Below, one piece after another: positions 44,974 to 54,439 of a stretch of DNA of 64,000 nt. Under the pieces are notes generated by a model. It was not told the origin of the DNA and ran no database searches. It saw nothing but the letters and a program-made list of their open reading frames with translations. Position 1 is the first letter of the stretch. Every line of letters begins with the position of its first letter. A program made the position numbers and the translations under genes. This stretch comes from Thamnaconus septentrionalis (taxonomy: Eukaryota; Chordata; Actinopteri; Tetraodontiformes; Monacanthidae): positions 28,380,944 through 28,444,943 of the forward strand of contig CM020502.1 of the NCBI GenBank assembly GCA_009823395.1, read 5' to 3'.

Positions 44974-46812
44974 GCGCACAGTAGAGACCTGGCAGCCGTT
45001 GTTGATGAGTGCATCCATGGCTCTCCTGATGGCAGGGTGGGGACACTCGCACTCCTCCACCTGGGTTTTGAAGTTGTGTTCATAGTAGGGCCCCATCATG
45101 AAGTAGTTCTCCCCCCACTCGTCCACCGTCACCTTGGCTTTGGTCTGGATCACTGTGTAGATTCCTCCAACTGCACATTCGTACACAAAGAGGGACACAG
45201 TGTATGTATATATGAATAGGAAGGTAGATGGTCTTGTGGTAGCAGCTCCTCTGTTTATTATCAAACATCTGCCACTGACAGAAAAAAAAATCTCACGTGG
45301 GAAAGTTGAGTGACGTCAAAGTGACGTCGGCGGTGACGTCAGAGAGGCGAGCAGAGGAACAGCAGGAGGTGTGATAACCTTTGACCTTTTTCAAAACCAG
45401 CAGTGAAGATAGCGGGACGGTCAAGGAGACTCGACTCTCAAGTCACATTTGTACTTTGATGTTCCCACTGCAACTCACTCTGACCTCTGACCCTACTACC
45501 ATTCTTATCTCTATTTATCGATCTCTTCATTTATTTTGTCTTTCCTTGTCACAGCAGACTCCCTCCACAGTGTGCTGGTGGCGCTGGTGGTGCTGGAAGG
45601 TGCTGGAGGTGCCGCTGGGGTCTCCTCAAGGTTTCTCCCCACTGAAGGAGTTTCACCCCTTGAAAACCACCTTCTTTCATCTCTCTGACTAGTGGATCTA
45701 GTGACAGCAGCGGCTGCCACAGCAAAGCACAGAGGGGAAAACACTGTGTTCGCTCTCTCAGTCTCTACAATGAAATCTTTTGGTCACGGGTAAATCAACT
45801 CGTTAACCTGTCCAGTGATTTGATGTGCTGCTGCTGAACAGAACTATCAACACCAACACCGTTGCCAAGGTTTTTCTCATTAGTCCGATTGATCGTGTTA
45901 GAAGAAGCACTTGACTGCCTGATCTAGAAAAATCAGCTGGATTAATCATGATTAATCAGTCGTTTTTGCTGAAAACAAATTAGAAATGTTCATGCTTTCC
46001 CGTTTGATTTTTGTTACTGATTTAACATAAGGTAAGAGAGCTCAGCAAGCAAGCTGATCAGGTTTCACTTTCAGCACTTATCTGCAGCTTAATGTTTAGC
46101 CCGTCCAAACACACACACACTGCATGTGCGTTGACTAAATCTCAATATTTGCTCTTTAAGGAACAAAGAGAAACACAAAACGTTGGATAAACCATCCCAA
46201 CAAACAAAAAAAAAATGTTCATCTGCTATTTTAGAACCTTTGGAGAGAGAGAGAGGATGTCTCCTAATGTTTTGTTGACGAGAAAGGACGACTTTAGAAG
46301 AATTACTCTAAGTTTCCAATAAGACTGACCTTGTCACAATTTTTCAAAGTTTTTACATGTAAAGCTTTTGTTTCAATAGTTGCAACTTTCTGGTTTGCGG
46401 AGTCCAGTGAAATGTAGAAATGACAACTGAATTGTAGAATTTTACACAATTCGGAATTATTAGAATAGAATAGAATAGAATAGAATAGAATAGAAGAGAA
46501 TAGAAGAGAATAGAATGAGTGCACTAATCCGACATTGGGGAAATTTGCATAATTACAGCAACAATATAGAGCCAATATATATAAAATACATATATAAAAA
46601 TTATATAGAAATAAAAATATTAAAAAGAACAAAATAAATAAAATAAAATATTTATAGAGTAAGAAAGGAGAAAGACTTGAGGCCTGACCTTTGTTGGTGA
46701 CCTCCCAGGACACCTCAAAGAGCAGCAGGTCGTCGGTGGGCAGCTGCTCCTCCTCCCAGGCTGGAAGCAGCCCGCTCAGGGACGTCATGGACAGGGACCT
46801 GGACAGAGGCAT
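35000..46812 (-). CDS. gys2: Glycogen synthase 2 (liver type)
   Basis: Sixteen coding exons: 46689-46812, 44989-45170, 43352-43543, 43089-43274, 41675-41819, 40858-40975, 40623-40743, 40375-40481, 39971-40030, 39793-39871, 38497-38610, 38097-38223, 36870-36965, 36526-36689, 36359-36439 and 35000-35200. All phases agree, giving 698 residues (human 703). It is a GT3-family enzyme that adds glucose from UDP-glucose to glycogen. The N-terminus [12 protein letters not shown] carries the site 2/2a phosphorylation motif. The catalytic pair is Glu512 and Glu520 in EPWGYTPGE. The glucose-6-phosphate arginine cluster is 581-590 ([11 protein letters not shown]). The C-terminus [17 protein letters not shown] followed by an acidic stretch matches the GSK3/CK2 sites. 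Liver type is inferred mainly from the spx-gys2-ldhb synteny. Confidence 0.97.
35217..35280. repeat. (ATT)n microsatellite
   Basis: ATT trinucleotide array beginning 17 bp upstream of the last gys2 exon (on the minus strand, just before its acceptor). Confidence 0.95.
35545..35875. repeat. GGA-rich polypurine tract
   Basis: About 330 bp almost wholly A and G on the plus strand, dominated by GAGGAG/GGAAGA, in gys2 intron 15. The transcribed strand is a polypyrimidine run. Confidence 0.95.
36816..36864. repeat. (TG)n array at gys2 exon 13 donor
   Basis: On the gys2 strand it reads GTGAACACACAC, so the CA array starts within the donor sequence. Confidence 0.95.
37490..38010. repeat. Telomere-like CCCTAA arrays inside an inverted repeat
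   Basis: Degenerate (CCCTAA)n blocks at about 37550-37796 and 37921-37973, with units varied to CTCAAC, ACTAA and similar. They are enclosed by a perfect 14-bp inverted repeat, CCCATTAGTCCGAC (37512-37525) and its complement (37979-37992). The block lies in gys2 intron 12. A unique stretch of about 125 bp separates the two arrays. Confidence 0.85.
38345..38410 (-). repeat. Dispersed CCTTTATT-family repeat, minus orientation
   Basis: Diverged inverse copy of the core seen at 8496-8560, in gys2 intron 11. Confidence 0.5.
40141..40277. mobile_element. hAT-type MITE, 137 bp
   Basis: Left end CAGTGGTTCCCAACTGGTGA and right end CCACCAGCTGAGAATCGCTG are inverted copies. Flanks GTTTAAGA (40133-40140) and GTTTAGGA (40278-40285) match at 7 of 8 positions, the hAT target size. 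It lies in gys2 intron 8. Single ends of similar elements lie at 17070-17118, 32850 and 61733-61770. Confidence 0.8.
41030..41520. repeat. 111-bp tandem repeat, four-plus copies, gys2 intron 5
   Basis: GAGTACTCTACTC-type markers recur at 41104, 41215, 41326 and 41437, exactly 111 bp apart. Units contain ACCGATACC/GGTATCGGT palindromic blocks. Because 111 is divisible by three, the minus strand stays open for about 600 bp. Related single-copy sequence lies at 58740-58810 and about 59030-59100. Confidence 0.9.
41822..41851. repeat. (AC)n array at gys2 exon 5 acceptor
   Basis: On the gys2 strand this reads (GT)n followed by TTGCAG and exon 5. Confidence 0.95.
43823..43915. repeat. (TATG)n microsatellite
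   Basis: TATATG and TATG repeats in gys2 intron 2. Confidence 0.95.
45311..45341. promoter_or_regulatory. Three CRE motifs in gys2 intron 1
   Basis: TGACGTCA at 45311-45318, TGACGTCG at 45322-45329 and TGACGTCA at 45334-45341, spaced 11 and 12 bp. These are CREB/ATF binding sites by sequence. They lie about 140 bp downstream of exon 2 on the plus-strand scale, that is, within intron 1 of gys2. Confidence 0.55.
46462..46515. repeat. (AGAAT)n microsatellite with dispersed-repeat copy
   Basis: Pentanucleotide array followed to 46570 by a good copy of the CCCACA/GGGGAAATTTGCATAATTACAGCA family, in gys2 intron 1. Confidence 0.9.
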
Positions 46813-47199
46813 CTTCTACTCTGTGGAGGTCCAGGAGAAGAAGAGAAACCAGCTGGTCAATGTGAAGGCGCTTTTTCTTTGGCCAAATAAATGTACAGCG
46901 TTTCCGGTGGTCACCCTGGAGGTGGAGGCCCCGGCCTCAGAGGGAGACGAGCAGGTGGAGCAGACGTTGCGATGATTCTTCCTTCCTTCCCTCCTTCCCT
47001 CCGTCCGTCCACTCGCTCCCAGTTTGTCTGGCGGAGGGACAAACGGGGACGTCAGGGTCAAAGGTCGAGTGGACACTGATGCAACAGACAGGAAGGCAGG
47101 CCCCCTGCCGCAGCAGCCAATGAGAGACGACTTCTGAGGGTGTTGCTTCATTTCATCACCAGCAGAGGAAAACACAACCGCTAGTTTTATATGAGTAGA

Positions 47200-47456
47200 A
47201 ATACACTAGCAGACTTTCTACACTGTAGATACATAATGAAGACATCAAATATATGACCAAGATATGTGAATTAATGTGGCAAAAGAAGAAATGTTAACTT
47301 TATAACTTCACTTCATATGAAGGGTGGCTATTCTAGATCATCAAAAATATAAAACTTATTATTGTTATATCACACTTTTTTGTTGAATACAAATTCCATG
47401 TGTCCATTCATAGTTTTGATGCCTTGAGTGACAATCTGCAATGTGAATAATAATAA
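47200..47456. mobile_element. Tc1-like MITE, diverged
   Basis: Starts ACACTAGCAGACTTTCTACACTG and contains TTCATAGTTTTGATGCCTTG near its right end; the right terminal repeat is lost. It lies between gys2 and kiss2. Confidence 0.6.
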
Positions 47457-47716
47457 ATGGGTGGCGGTGGAATTTGACTCGGAGCCACAAGGGGGAGTCA
47501 AAGCTCAAGCACAGCATGACCGAGCAGCAATCACACTGATGTGACGCCGTCATGATTCACTATTATAATTCAGTGTGATTCAGTGTCGAGCTTTGATTTG
47601 ATTTCGCAAATATTACAGTTTTTTTTTAATGTGTCTTCTTTGCAAGAGAACTTTTATTTGCTGTTCAATTGTTGTTCCTTTTCTTTAGAACAGGTGTGGG
47701 CAAACTACGGCTGTCT

Positions 47717-47887
47717 GATGTCTGATGTTATACTTTGATGTTTGAGTTATGGTTTTGCTGTGTATGTTTTATTTTTGTGGCGATTTTCTTTGTGTGGATT
47801 TCTTGTAAGTATAAGAAACAGGTGTCTCAGATGCAAGACAAATTTCAGGAGGAATTCTGACAATAAAAGTAATCAATCAATTGATCA
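47717..47887 (+). mobile_element. 5'-truncated LINE 3' end
   Basis: About 170 bp, roughly 90% alike to 49558-49732, ending AATAAAAGTAATCAATCAAT. It contains only the 3' untranslated tail of the LINE seen in the kiss2 intron. Confidence 0.7.
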
Positions 47888-47888
47888 A

Positions 47889-48212
47889 AAAGATCCATAC
47901 ATTATGCACAAGTGAATGATTGGGGTTATATAGAGTTGGTGTAGTTTGATGTAGTTTGTCACTATTGTTGCCCTACAGTTTGAGCTATGGTGCGTTCAAT
48001 TGCATCCAACGTTGTCAGCGATTCGAACTTGGCTAAAATCATCTTATTTTCAACCTCAGCTGCAGTCAAACACACATCTCCAAAATCTGCTTTAGATTTC
48101 TCAAAATCCTGTTTCTATCAGATCCAGAGTCTGACCAAGGCTGAATAAATGAAAAATGTTTCTTCATCAGCAGAACAAAGAAATGGTCGACCAATTGCAA
48201 ATATTCATATCA
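47889..48212. repeat. Left copy of the direct repeat flanking kiss2
   Basis: About 310-320 bp, nearly identical and in the same orientation as 51553-51860. It shares CATACATTATGCACAAG at the start and GACCAATTGCAA at the end. No terminal inverted repeats are visible. It is followed at 48213 by a hAT-like end (CAGGCGTGGGCAAACTA). Confidence 0.85.
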
Positions 48213-48863
48213 GGCGTGGGCAAACTATGGCTTGGGGGCAATATGAGGCCTGTTAAGCTTTTTATCTGGCCCGCCAAAACTTGAAGAAATGATATTGATT
48301 GTAAAAAAAAAAGGTTTCCATGTTTCCAGTGTTTTCAGAGTCATTTTCAATAAAGAGCTAAACACCGCTGGGCTTCAAAGTCACTGATTTTGTTGCAACT
48401 TTGCTTTGGTTCATTTTCAATTGACATTAACGCAACGTGTTTTCTACATATCCCTTTTTTTTTTTACTCCTATAAGGTAGCTCATCAAAACACTCCATCC
48501 ATCTGCTGCTGCTCCAGCCCCATCCAGAGTGAAACACTAGATCGTCACCAGTGAGTGTGTGAGCTGTCAACATTTCCCAGAAAATGACGCATGGCGACCA
48601 CCAACCCCCACCCCACCCCACCCCCCAATCACCACCGACACCCCCCCACCCCCGACTCCGCCCTGCCGCCCCTCGCCATCGCAATATTCAAGACTCCAGC
48701 GTCAGCCGTGATTGGCTGAGAGCGGCAGGGGGGCAGGAGGTCACCTGGTGCGGGTAGAAAAGCAGATGGTGGCGGCGCGCAGGCAGCGCAGGGCGGCCGT
48801 CGGTACCTGAGCTGGAGGTAATAGATGCGGTTTGAGCTTCAAACTGGTGGCTGCGTAACCAAC

Positions 48864-51223
48864 ATGAGGGTGGTTACTGTGGTGGTGCTGCTGGGCCTGA
48901 TGTTCGGCCAGGAAGCAGGAAGCAGGAGGACCGACCCGCTGGGAGCAGAGCTCTCCAGGAGGACCGACCCGCTGGGACCAGAACTCTCCAGGACTCCACA
49001 GACAGGTGGGAAATTGCGGAGATGAAGACGGGGAAGAAAAAATGGCTTGGGAGCAGGGAGACGAGGTGAATGGTGTGAGAAGAACTCACTGATATCGACG
49101 CAAAGAAGTCAAAAGAGGTTATTTTTGGTCTTCCAGAGAACTCCTATCTTCCACCTGTCATTATCAGTAATGCAAATAGTGAACAAGTTTTCTCTTACAA
49201 GTATTTAGGCATCTATGTGGACGCTGGTCTATCATGGAGTGCACACATTGATTATATTTGTGGTAAAAAAACAAAAAGGTATTTATTTCCAGAGGAGACT
49301 GAAGTCTTTGGCACAAGGAAGCTTATTTGGCTTTTGTTTTTTTCAATCCATTGTACTTAGTGTTATGCGGCATGGACTTAGTGTTTGGTATCTTCTCTCT
49401 GTGCAACATAAAGCTCAACTGGTGAGACTGAGAAGTGCCTGCTCAAAGATTGCAGGTCAAACAACTGAGCCAGTCTTTAAAGCTTCTTAAACACTTATTA
49501 AATGTTTAATAAGTGTTAGTATAGGGACTTGAAGGCACCACAGCTACTTGTTTTGCTGATGTCTGATGTTACACTTTGATTTTTGAGTTATGGTTTTGTT
49601 GTGTATGTTCTATTTTTGTGGCGATTTGCTTTGTGTGTGATTTCTTGTAAGTATAAGAAACAGGTGTCTCGGATGCGAGACAAATTTCAGGAGGAATTCT
49701 GATAATAAAAGTAATCAATCAATTGATCAAAATGTAAAAGATGAAAGTTCAATGGACAATAGCAAAGAAGTGCTGGTGTTGTACTTTAAACTTCTACATA
49801 TCGTTATTTTAGTTTGGTAACGGCAATTTGGAATTTCCACCATACTTTTTCTTGCTGTTGGGAAAATTAGATGACAGAAAATAATGCTGAAATAAAATGA
49901 AGTTGTGAATCTACAATGTTAAAAAAAAAAAATCCAGGTTTACCATGAGCAAAAAGGGATTTAAAAAAACTTTTGTTATTTCATTGAATGGACGACTCCT
50001 CTGAGCATTGAATAAAAAAAGATATGTGAATAAGTAGAATTTAATTTTGTTTTTATCGCGATGTGTTTTGTGTTTTTGTGAAATGTTTAATTTTGGACTG
50101 AAAAATCTGAACTGAAAAAAAAAAGTCATTTCTTTCACACTATTATTACATCAGGGTCAGTTTTGTGAAGCTTTTTTCTAAAGTGCACTTGAACGCAGCA
50201 CAAATACAAGTGCGAAATTTGATGTGTTAATTTAAATGTGCACGGTTACATTTGTAATCTCTTTTTACATGACGTTCACGCCACAGGGGGTAAAAATTAT
50301 TGCTGTATCAATCAATCAACTTTTATTTGTACAGAGCTAAATTCCAACCAAAGAGGCGTCTCAAAAGGCTTTGCACGATCATGAGAAAACCTGCATCATG
50401 GTCTATAGCATTTAAAATAAAACTAGGCACCATGTGCAGAGAATAACAAAAGCATTTAAATCATAAAAAAGTTCAAATGAAGATTTCGGAAGACTAAAGT
50501 AGTTTCAGTAGAAATAGCCAAACAGACAAATGCAAGGTTGTAACTAGTTTTTTAAACAGTTGATAGACAGTGTGAAATGTCTATCTTAAGATAAAGGACT
50601 TTGCTAATAATAATCAATGATAAACTTGCAGTCTATTCTCATAATCTTTTACCAGTTGATTAATTTCTATATATATATTTAAAAAAAAAATCAGTTTAAG
50701 AAAAAACAAAAACATTGAGCCCAACATCACTAGTCTACTTTATCTGACTAGATTGTAAATGTTCAGAATCTTTCAAGCAATATTTCACACCAACACTCTT
50801 TGGACCGAATGTTCAATGATGAAGGGCCTCAGCAATTACTACTGAGTACAACCATGTGTAACTTATTCATAAAAAAAAAAGAAAAAAAAAAGGAAATCTC
50901 AGATGAATAATTCTTAACCATTATTAGCTTGTTGTCTTCCCGCAGGCTCGGAGGTGTCTGGCCTGAGGAGGAGAAGTGCAGAGGAGCTCCTCCTGCTGGA
51001 CGACTCCAACCCGTGTTTCTCGCTGAGGGAGAAGGAGGAGCAGCGGCAGCTGCTGTGTCACGACCGAAGGAGCAAATTCAACTTCAACCCGTTTGGACTT
51101 CGCTTCGGTAAGCGCTACAACGGCTACGTGTACAGGAGAGCCGTGAAGAGAGCGCGGACGCGGAGCTTCTCCTCCCCCTACGTCTCCGTCCTCCGTCCAC
51201 GACAAGAGGAGGAGGCCATGTGA
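48864..51223 (+). CDS. kiss2: Preprokisspeptin 2
   Basis: Two coding exons, 48864-49005 and 50946-51223, phase 1, giving 139 residues. A signal peptide (MRVVTVVVLLGLMFGQEAG) leads the precursor. The core decapeptide FNFNPFGLRF is residues 92-101, followed by GKR (102-104) for amidation and cleavage. RR at 88-89 would release the 12-mer SKFNFNPFGLRF. This is the fish Kiss2 form; the ligand acts on Kiss receptors to drive gonadotropin release. Residues 21-31 and 32-42 are a tandem duplication. An in-frame ATG at 48825 exists, but 48864 gives a normal signal peptide. AATAAA lies at 51392-51397. The position between gys2 and ldhb agrees with known kiss2 synteny in fish. Confidence 0.97.
49081..49735 (+). 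mobile_element. LINE fragment: decayed reverse transcriptase C-terminus and 3' tail
   Basis: Within kiss2 intron 1. Frames read VFSYKYLGIYVDAGLSWSAH, then after a frameshift MRHGLSVWY, SVQHKAQLVRLRSA and KIAG, the layout of the RT C-terminal region of fish L2/CR1/Rex-like LINEs. The 3' tail from 49558 is the sequence repeated at 47717. Broken by frameshifts and stops. Confidence 0.75.
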
Positions 51224-51435
51224 GACACTGGAGGGCTTCCACAGCCACGACGCTCACAGGCTCCCTCTGCACCATTGGATACTAGCAAGACACACCATAG
51301 AGTTTGAACTTTGTAACATCTCCCTCAGATGTAGCAGGACTCAACCCTTTTTGAAAGCCCCCAAAAAAAAAAAAAAATATGACACAATCTCAATAAAAAG
51401 GACACATCTCCACAATCACAATGTCTGGTGTCATT

Positions 51436-51474
<39 letters not shown>

Positions 51475-51475
51475 T
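51436..51475. repeat. (ATAG)n microsatellite
   Basis: Ten ATAG/GATA units just past the kiss2 polyadenylation signal. Confidence 0.97.
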
Positions 51476-51552
51476 TCCTGGGAATGAAGCTGATGTCATC
51501 GTGGGTCTAATATAGATGTGTGTGTGATTTAAAAAAAATAGCAATAATTATC

Positions 51553-51860
51553 CCAGATCATACATTATGCACAAGGAGGTTATATAGAGTTGGTGTAGTT
51601 TGATGTAGTTTGTCACTATTGTTGCCCTACAGTTTGAGCTATGATGCGTTCAATTGCATCCAACGTTGTCGGCGATTCAAACTTGGCTAAAATCATCTTA
51701 TTTTCAACCTCATCTGCAGTCAAACACACACCTCCAAAACCTGCTTTGGATTTCTCAAAATCCTGTTTCTATCAGATCCAGAGTCTGACCAAGGCTGAAT
51801 AAATGAAAAAATGTGCATCATCAGCAGAACAAAGAAATAGTTGACCAATTGCAATTATTC
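51553..51860. repeat. Right copy of the direct repeat flanking kiss2
   Basis: Same orientation as 47889-48212, with scattered substitutions and a short indel near the start. It lies 330 bp beyond the kiss2 stop codon. Confidence 0.85.
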
Positions 51861-51869
51861 ACATATCCA

Positions 51870-52402
51870 TCAGCAAATTCATATCTTGCAAGATGAGCCG
51901 TCTGATAAGACGTCTCACACGTAGATCTGCCAGAACTGTTCCATTTATCAACATGATATATCAGTGTAAATAACCAGATGACGGTAAACACATAAACAAC
52001 ATATATATTTATAAACATATATTGCACCGTGGGGGGGCCTGCTTATTATGAAACAGTCCCTAAGCTCCGCCCCTCCCTTCACCGACCAATCAGATGCATT
52101 TCTTTTCTCTCCTCACCCTTAGCGAGCAAACAGCTCATCCATCCGTGTTTCTCTCCCTCTCCCTCCCTCCCTCTCTCTCGCCCCCCCCCTCTGTCCCCTC
52201 CACTCTCTCTCACACACACATACACACAGTGGCCCTGAAAGGGGTCAGCTTCTGATTGGATGAGAGCAGATGCTGGACCGCAGCGTCCGATTGGCTACCA
52301 GCCTGGATCGCCATCAGGCCCTCATGCGTCACAGTCGCAGCATCAGTTGGAGGGTGGTGGGGGGTGGGGGTGGGGGTGAATAGAACAGCGTGTTCTCACT
52401 GC

Positions 52403-52456
<54 letters not shown>

Positions 52457-53590
52457 TTGCAAGGCCATGTAAATATGTGAAAACCATCCTCTTGATTATA
52501 AATAACAACAAACGGTGAAACAGTGATGTGATTGGCCCACAGAACCAAAGCTGGTATTGACGAGGGATCAATTCAATGGAGCAGGAGAAGGATCAATATC
52601 TATCAATATATCAATATCTAATCTCCTCTTTTTTAGGACAGTATATTTATTTACTGTATTAGTACTATTACTACTATATTACAGTGCATGTCTTGTAATT
52701 ACTTATTAATTTCCCCAATTTGAGATCAATAAAAGTACATCTATTGTATTCTACAGTAAACTGTGTTCCGCTTGACTGTACATTTCTGAGTGTTTATCTG
52801 GCAACTTCTTGCCAAGTCTCTTTTGAAAGCAGAAGGCACAAACTAACTTCAAGAATCATTCATCCAATCTTTTAAATAGTTTTATACATTATATCAAACT
52901 TAACAGAGGAATATTGGCCCATTACTGCAGGTCTTTGAAATGTACTTTGCAGTATTAAGCTGCTTAATGGTGTCAATGAGGATTTTGTGTGTGCAGAGAC
53001 TAAAGACTGTCCAGTGGTGGAGGAACTAACTGAACTCGAGTGACCCCTGTGAGCCCCCCCACCCTGAGTGCAGGAGGAGGCAGGTGTACAAAATAAATGG
53101 ATGGATGGTTTAAGCTAAAAATGGGTCCCTTGAAAAACTGTCGCTCATTATCAGCTTCAGTCTTGAAGGGTCTTAAAGTGGCGACGCAGCTCACAGGAAG
53201 CTGGAGGATTCACTCCAGAAGGAAAAATAAGGAAGTCAATACTCAATCCAATCATTTTGTTCTCAATTCAAACTATGGTAGTTTGGCAGCGCAGGACAAT
53301 AAAGCACAGAATGTAGGGTCCAAAAGTCTAGTGAGAATAGAATATAGAATAGAATAGAATGTATGTCCTTTATTGATGCCAAATGGTGAAACTATGGAGG
53401 TAATGTAACTTACATATAGGAACCTAAGTCATGTCAACAACATTTATAGGTTCAGATTGCAACCAAATTCTATTTGTGTATTAGAATTCTCATTTCATTA
53501 TTATTCCAATAAAAACATTTATTTTTTGTTCACTGGTCACGGTCAAAGTCAAATCCTCAAGTGAACCGCGCTGTACTCACACGCCATCCC
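51870..53590. other. Intergenic kiss2-ldhb, left part
   Basis: No coding exon seen. It holds a TC-rich stretch (52140-52210), a (TG)n at 52406-52452, and two dispersed-repeat copies (52675-52756 minus, 53336-53390 plus). Confidence 0.55.
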
Positions 53591-53599
53591 TGCACGTGA

Positions 53600-53816
53600 A
53601 CGCAGCTCGGTCACATTGTCGCCCCCCCCCCCGCCTCCCTCAAACTCCACATTCCTCATCAGTAAGCCTCAATTCTGCCTCTTTGTCAGTAGCAGTCGCA
53701 CCATCGCAGCAGCAGCAGCAGCAGCAGCTTCAGCTTCAGCTTCTCCTCCAAGCACAAGACACCGGAACCAAGGAGCTTCTCTCATAATCATATTTCTTCT
53801 AAAAGGAAACAAATCT
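53600..53816 (+). other. Candidate 5' non-coding first exon of ldhb
   Basis: This segment contains a (GCA)n/(CTTCAG)n run and ends at the consensus donor AATCT|GTGAGT (53817). An ACGTG-containing motif (TGCACGTGAACG) lies at about 53591. Vertebrate LDHB genes have a non-coding first exon, and this is the best candidate I can see upstream. No direct evidence for transcription. Confidence 0.3.
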
Positions 53817-53829
53817 GTGAGTATTATTC

Positions 53830-54407
53830 TGCTGTTCTCACAAGGGGCTCACAAGGGGAGCAGGTGCACAGCGGTGATGCGTGCTGGACTCGTGAGCAGC
53901 AATGGATGCTGGGAGTCGGAGAGAGAGAACCGCCGCCGCCACAAACTATTTCCATAAACGCCGTTCAGAAGGTGACTGAAGATCATGATGAGCAGAAGGG
54001 TTCGGCTTTCTGCTTTTTGCGCGTTTGAAATTTGGATCATTTGCGATGTGCCGCGGCGGCGAAAAATAAAAAAGTTTTTGTGATAAAAGCTGCGTTCAAG
54101 TAAAAAAATAAATAAAAATAAAATAAAAGCCGCATCCAAATTCTGACCGCTACGTACAGATAGACGTTTTCATCTCGCAGTGAACCGCGTGTCGCCAAGA
54201 TGAATTTTTGACGCTAATTCACATTGTTCCATATTCATCTTTTTTGTGAAATTAATTCAGTTGTGACTCAATTTCTTTTTTTTCTTTTTTTTTTTACAAT
54301 TTTGACGAAAGTAAAGCTGTAAATGTCTCTGCGGCGTCACAAAGGTGGCGCTCAGGCCTGCTTTCTGACGTAATCCAAGTTCAAATAAAGCGGTCAATAA
54401 TAATGTA

Positions 54408-54439
<32 letters not shown>

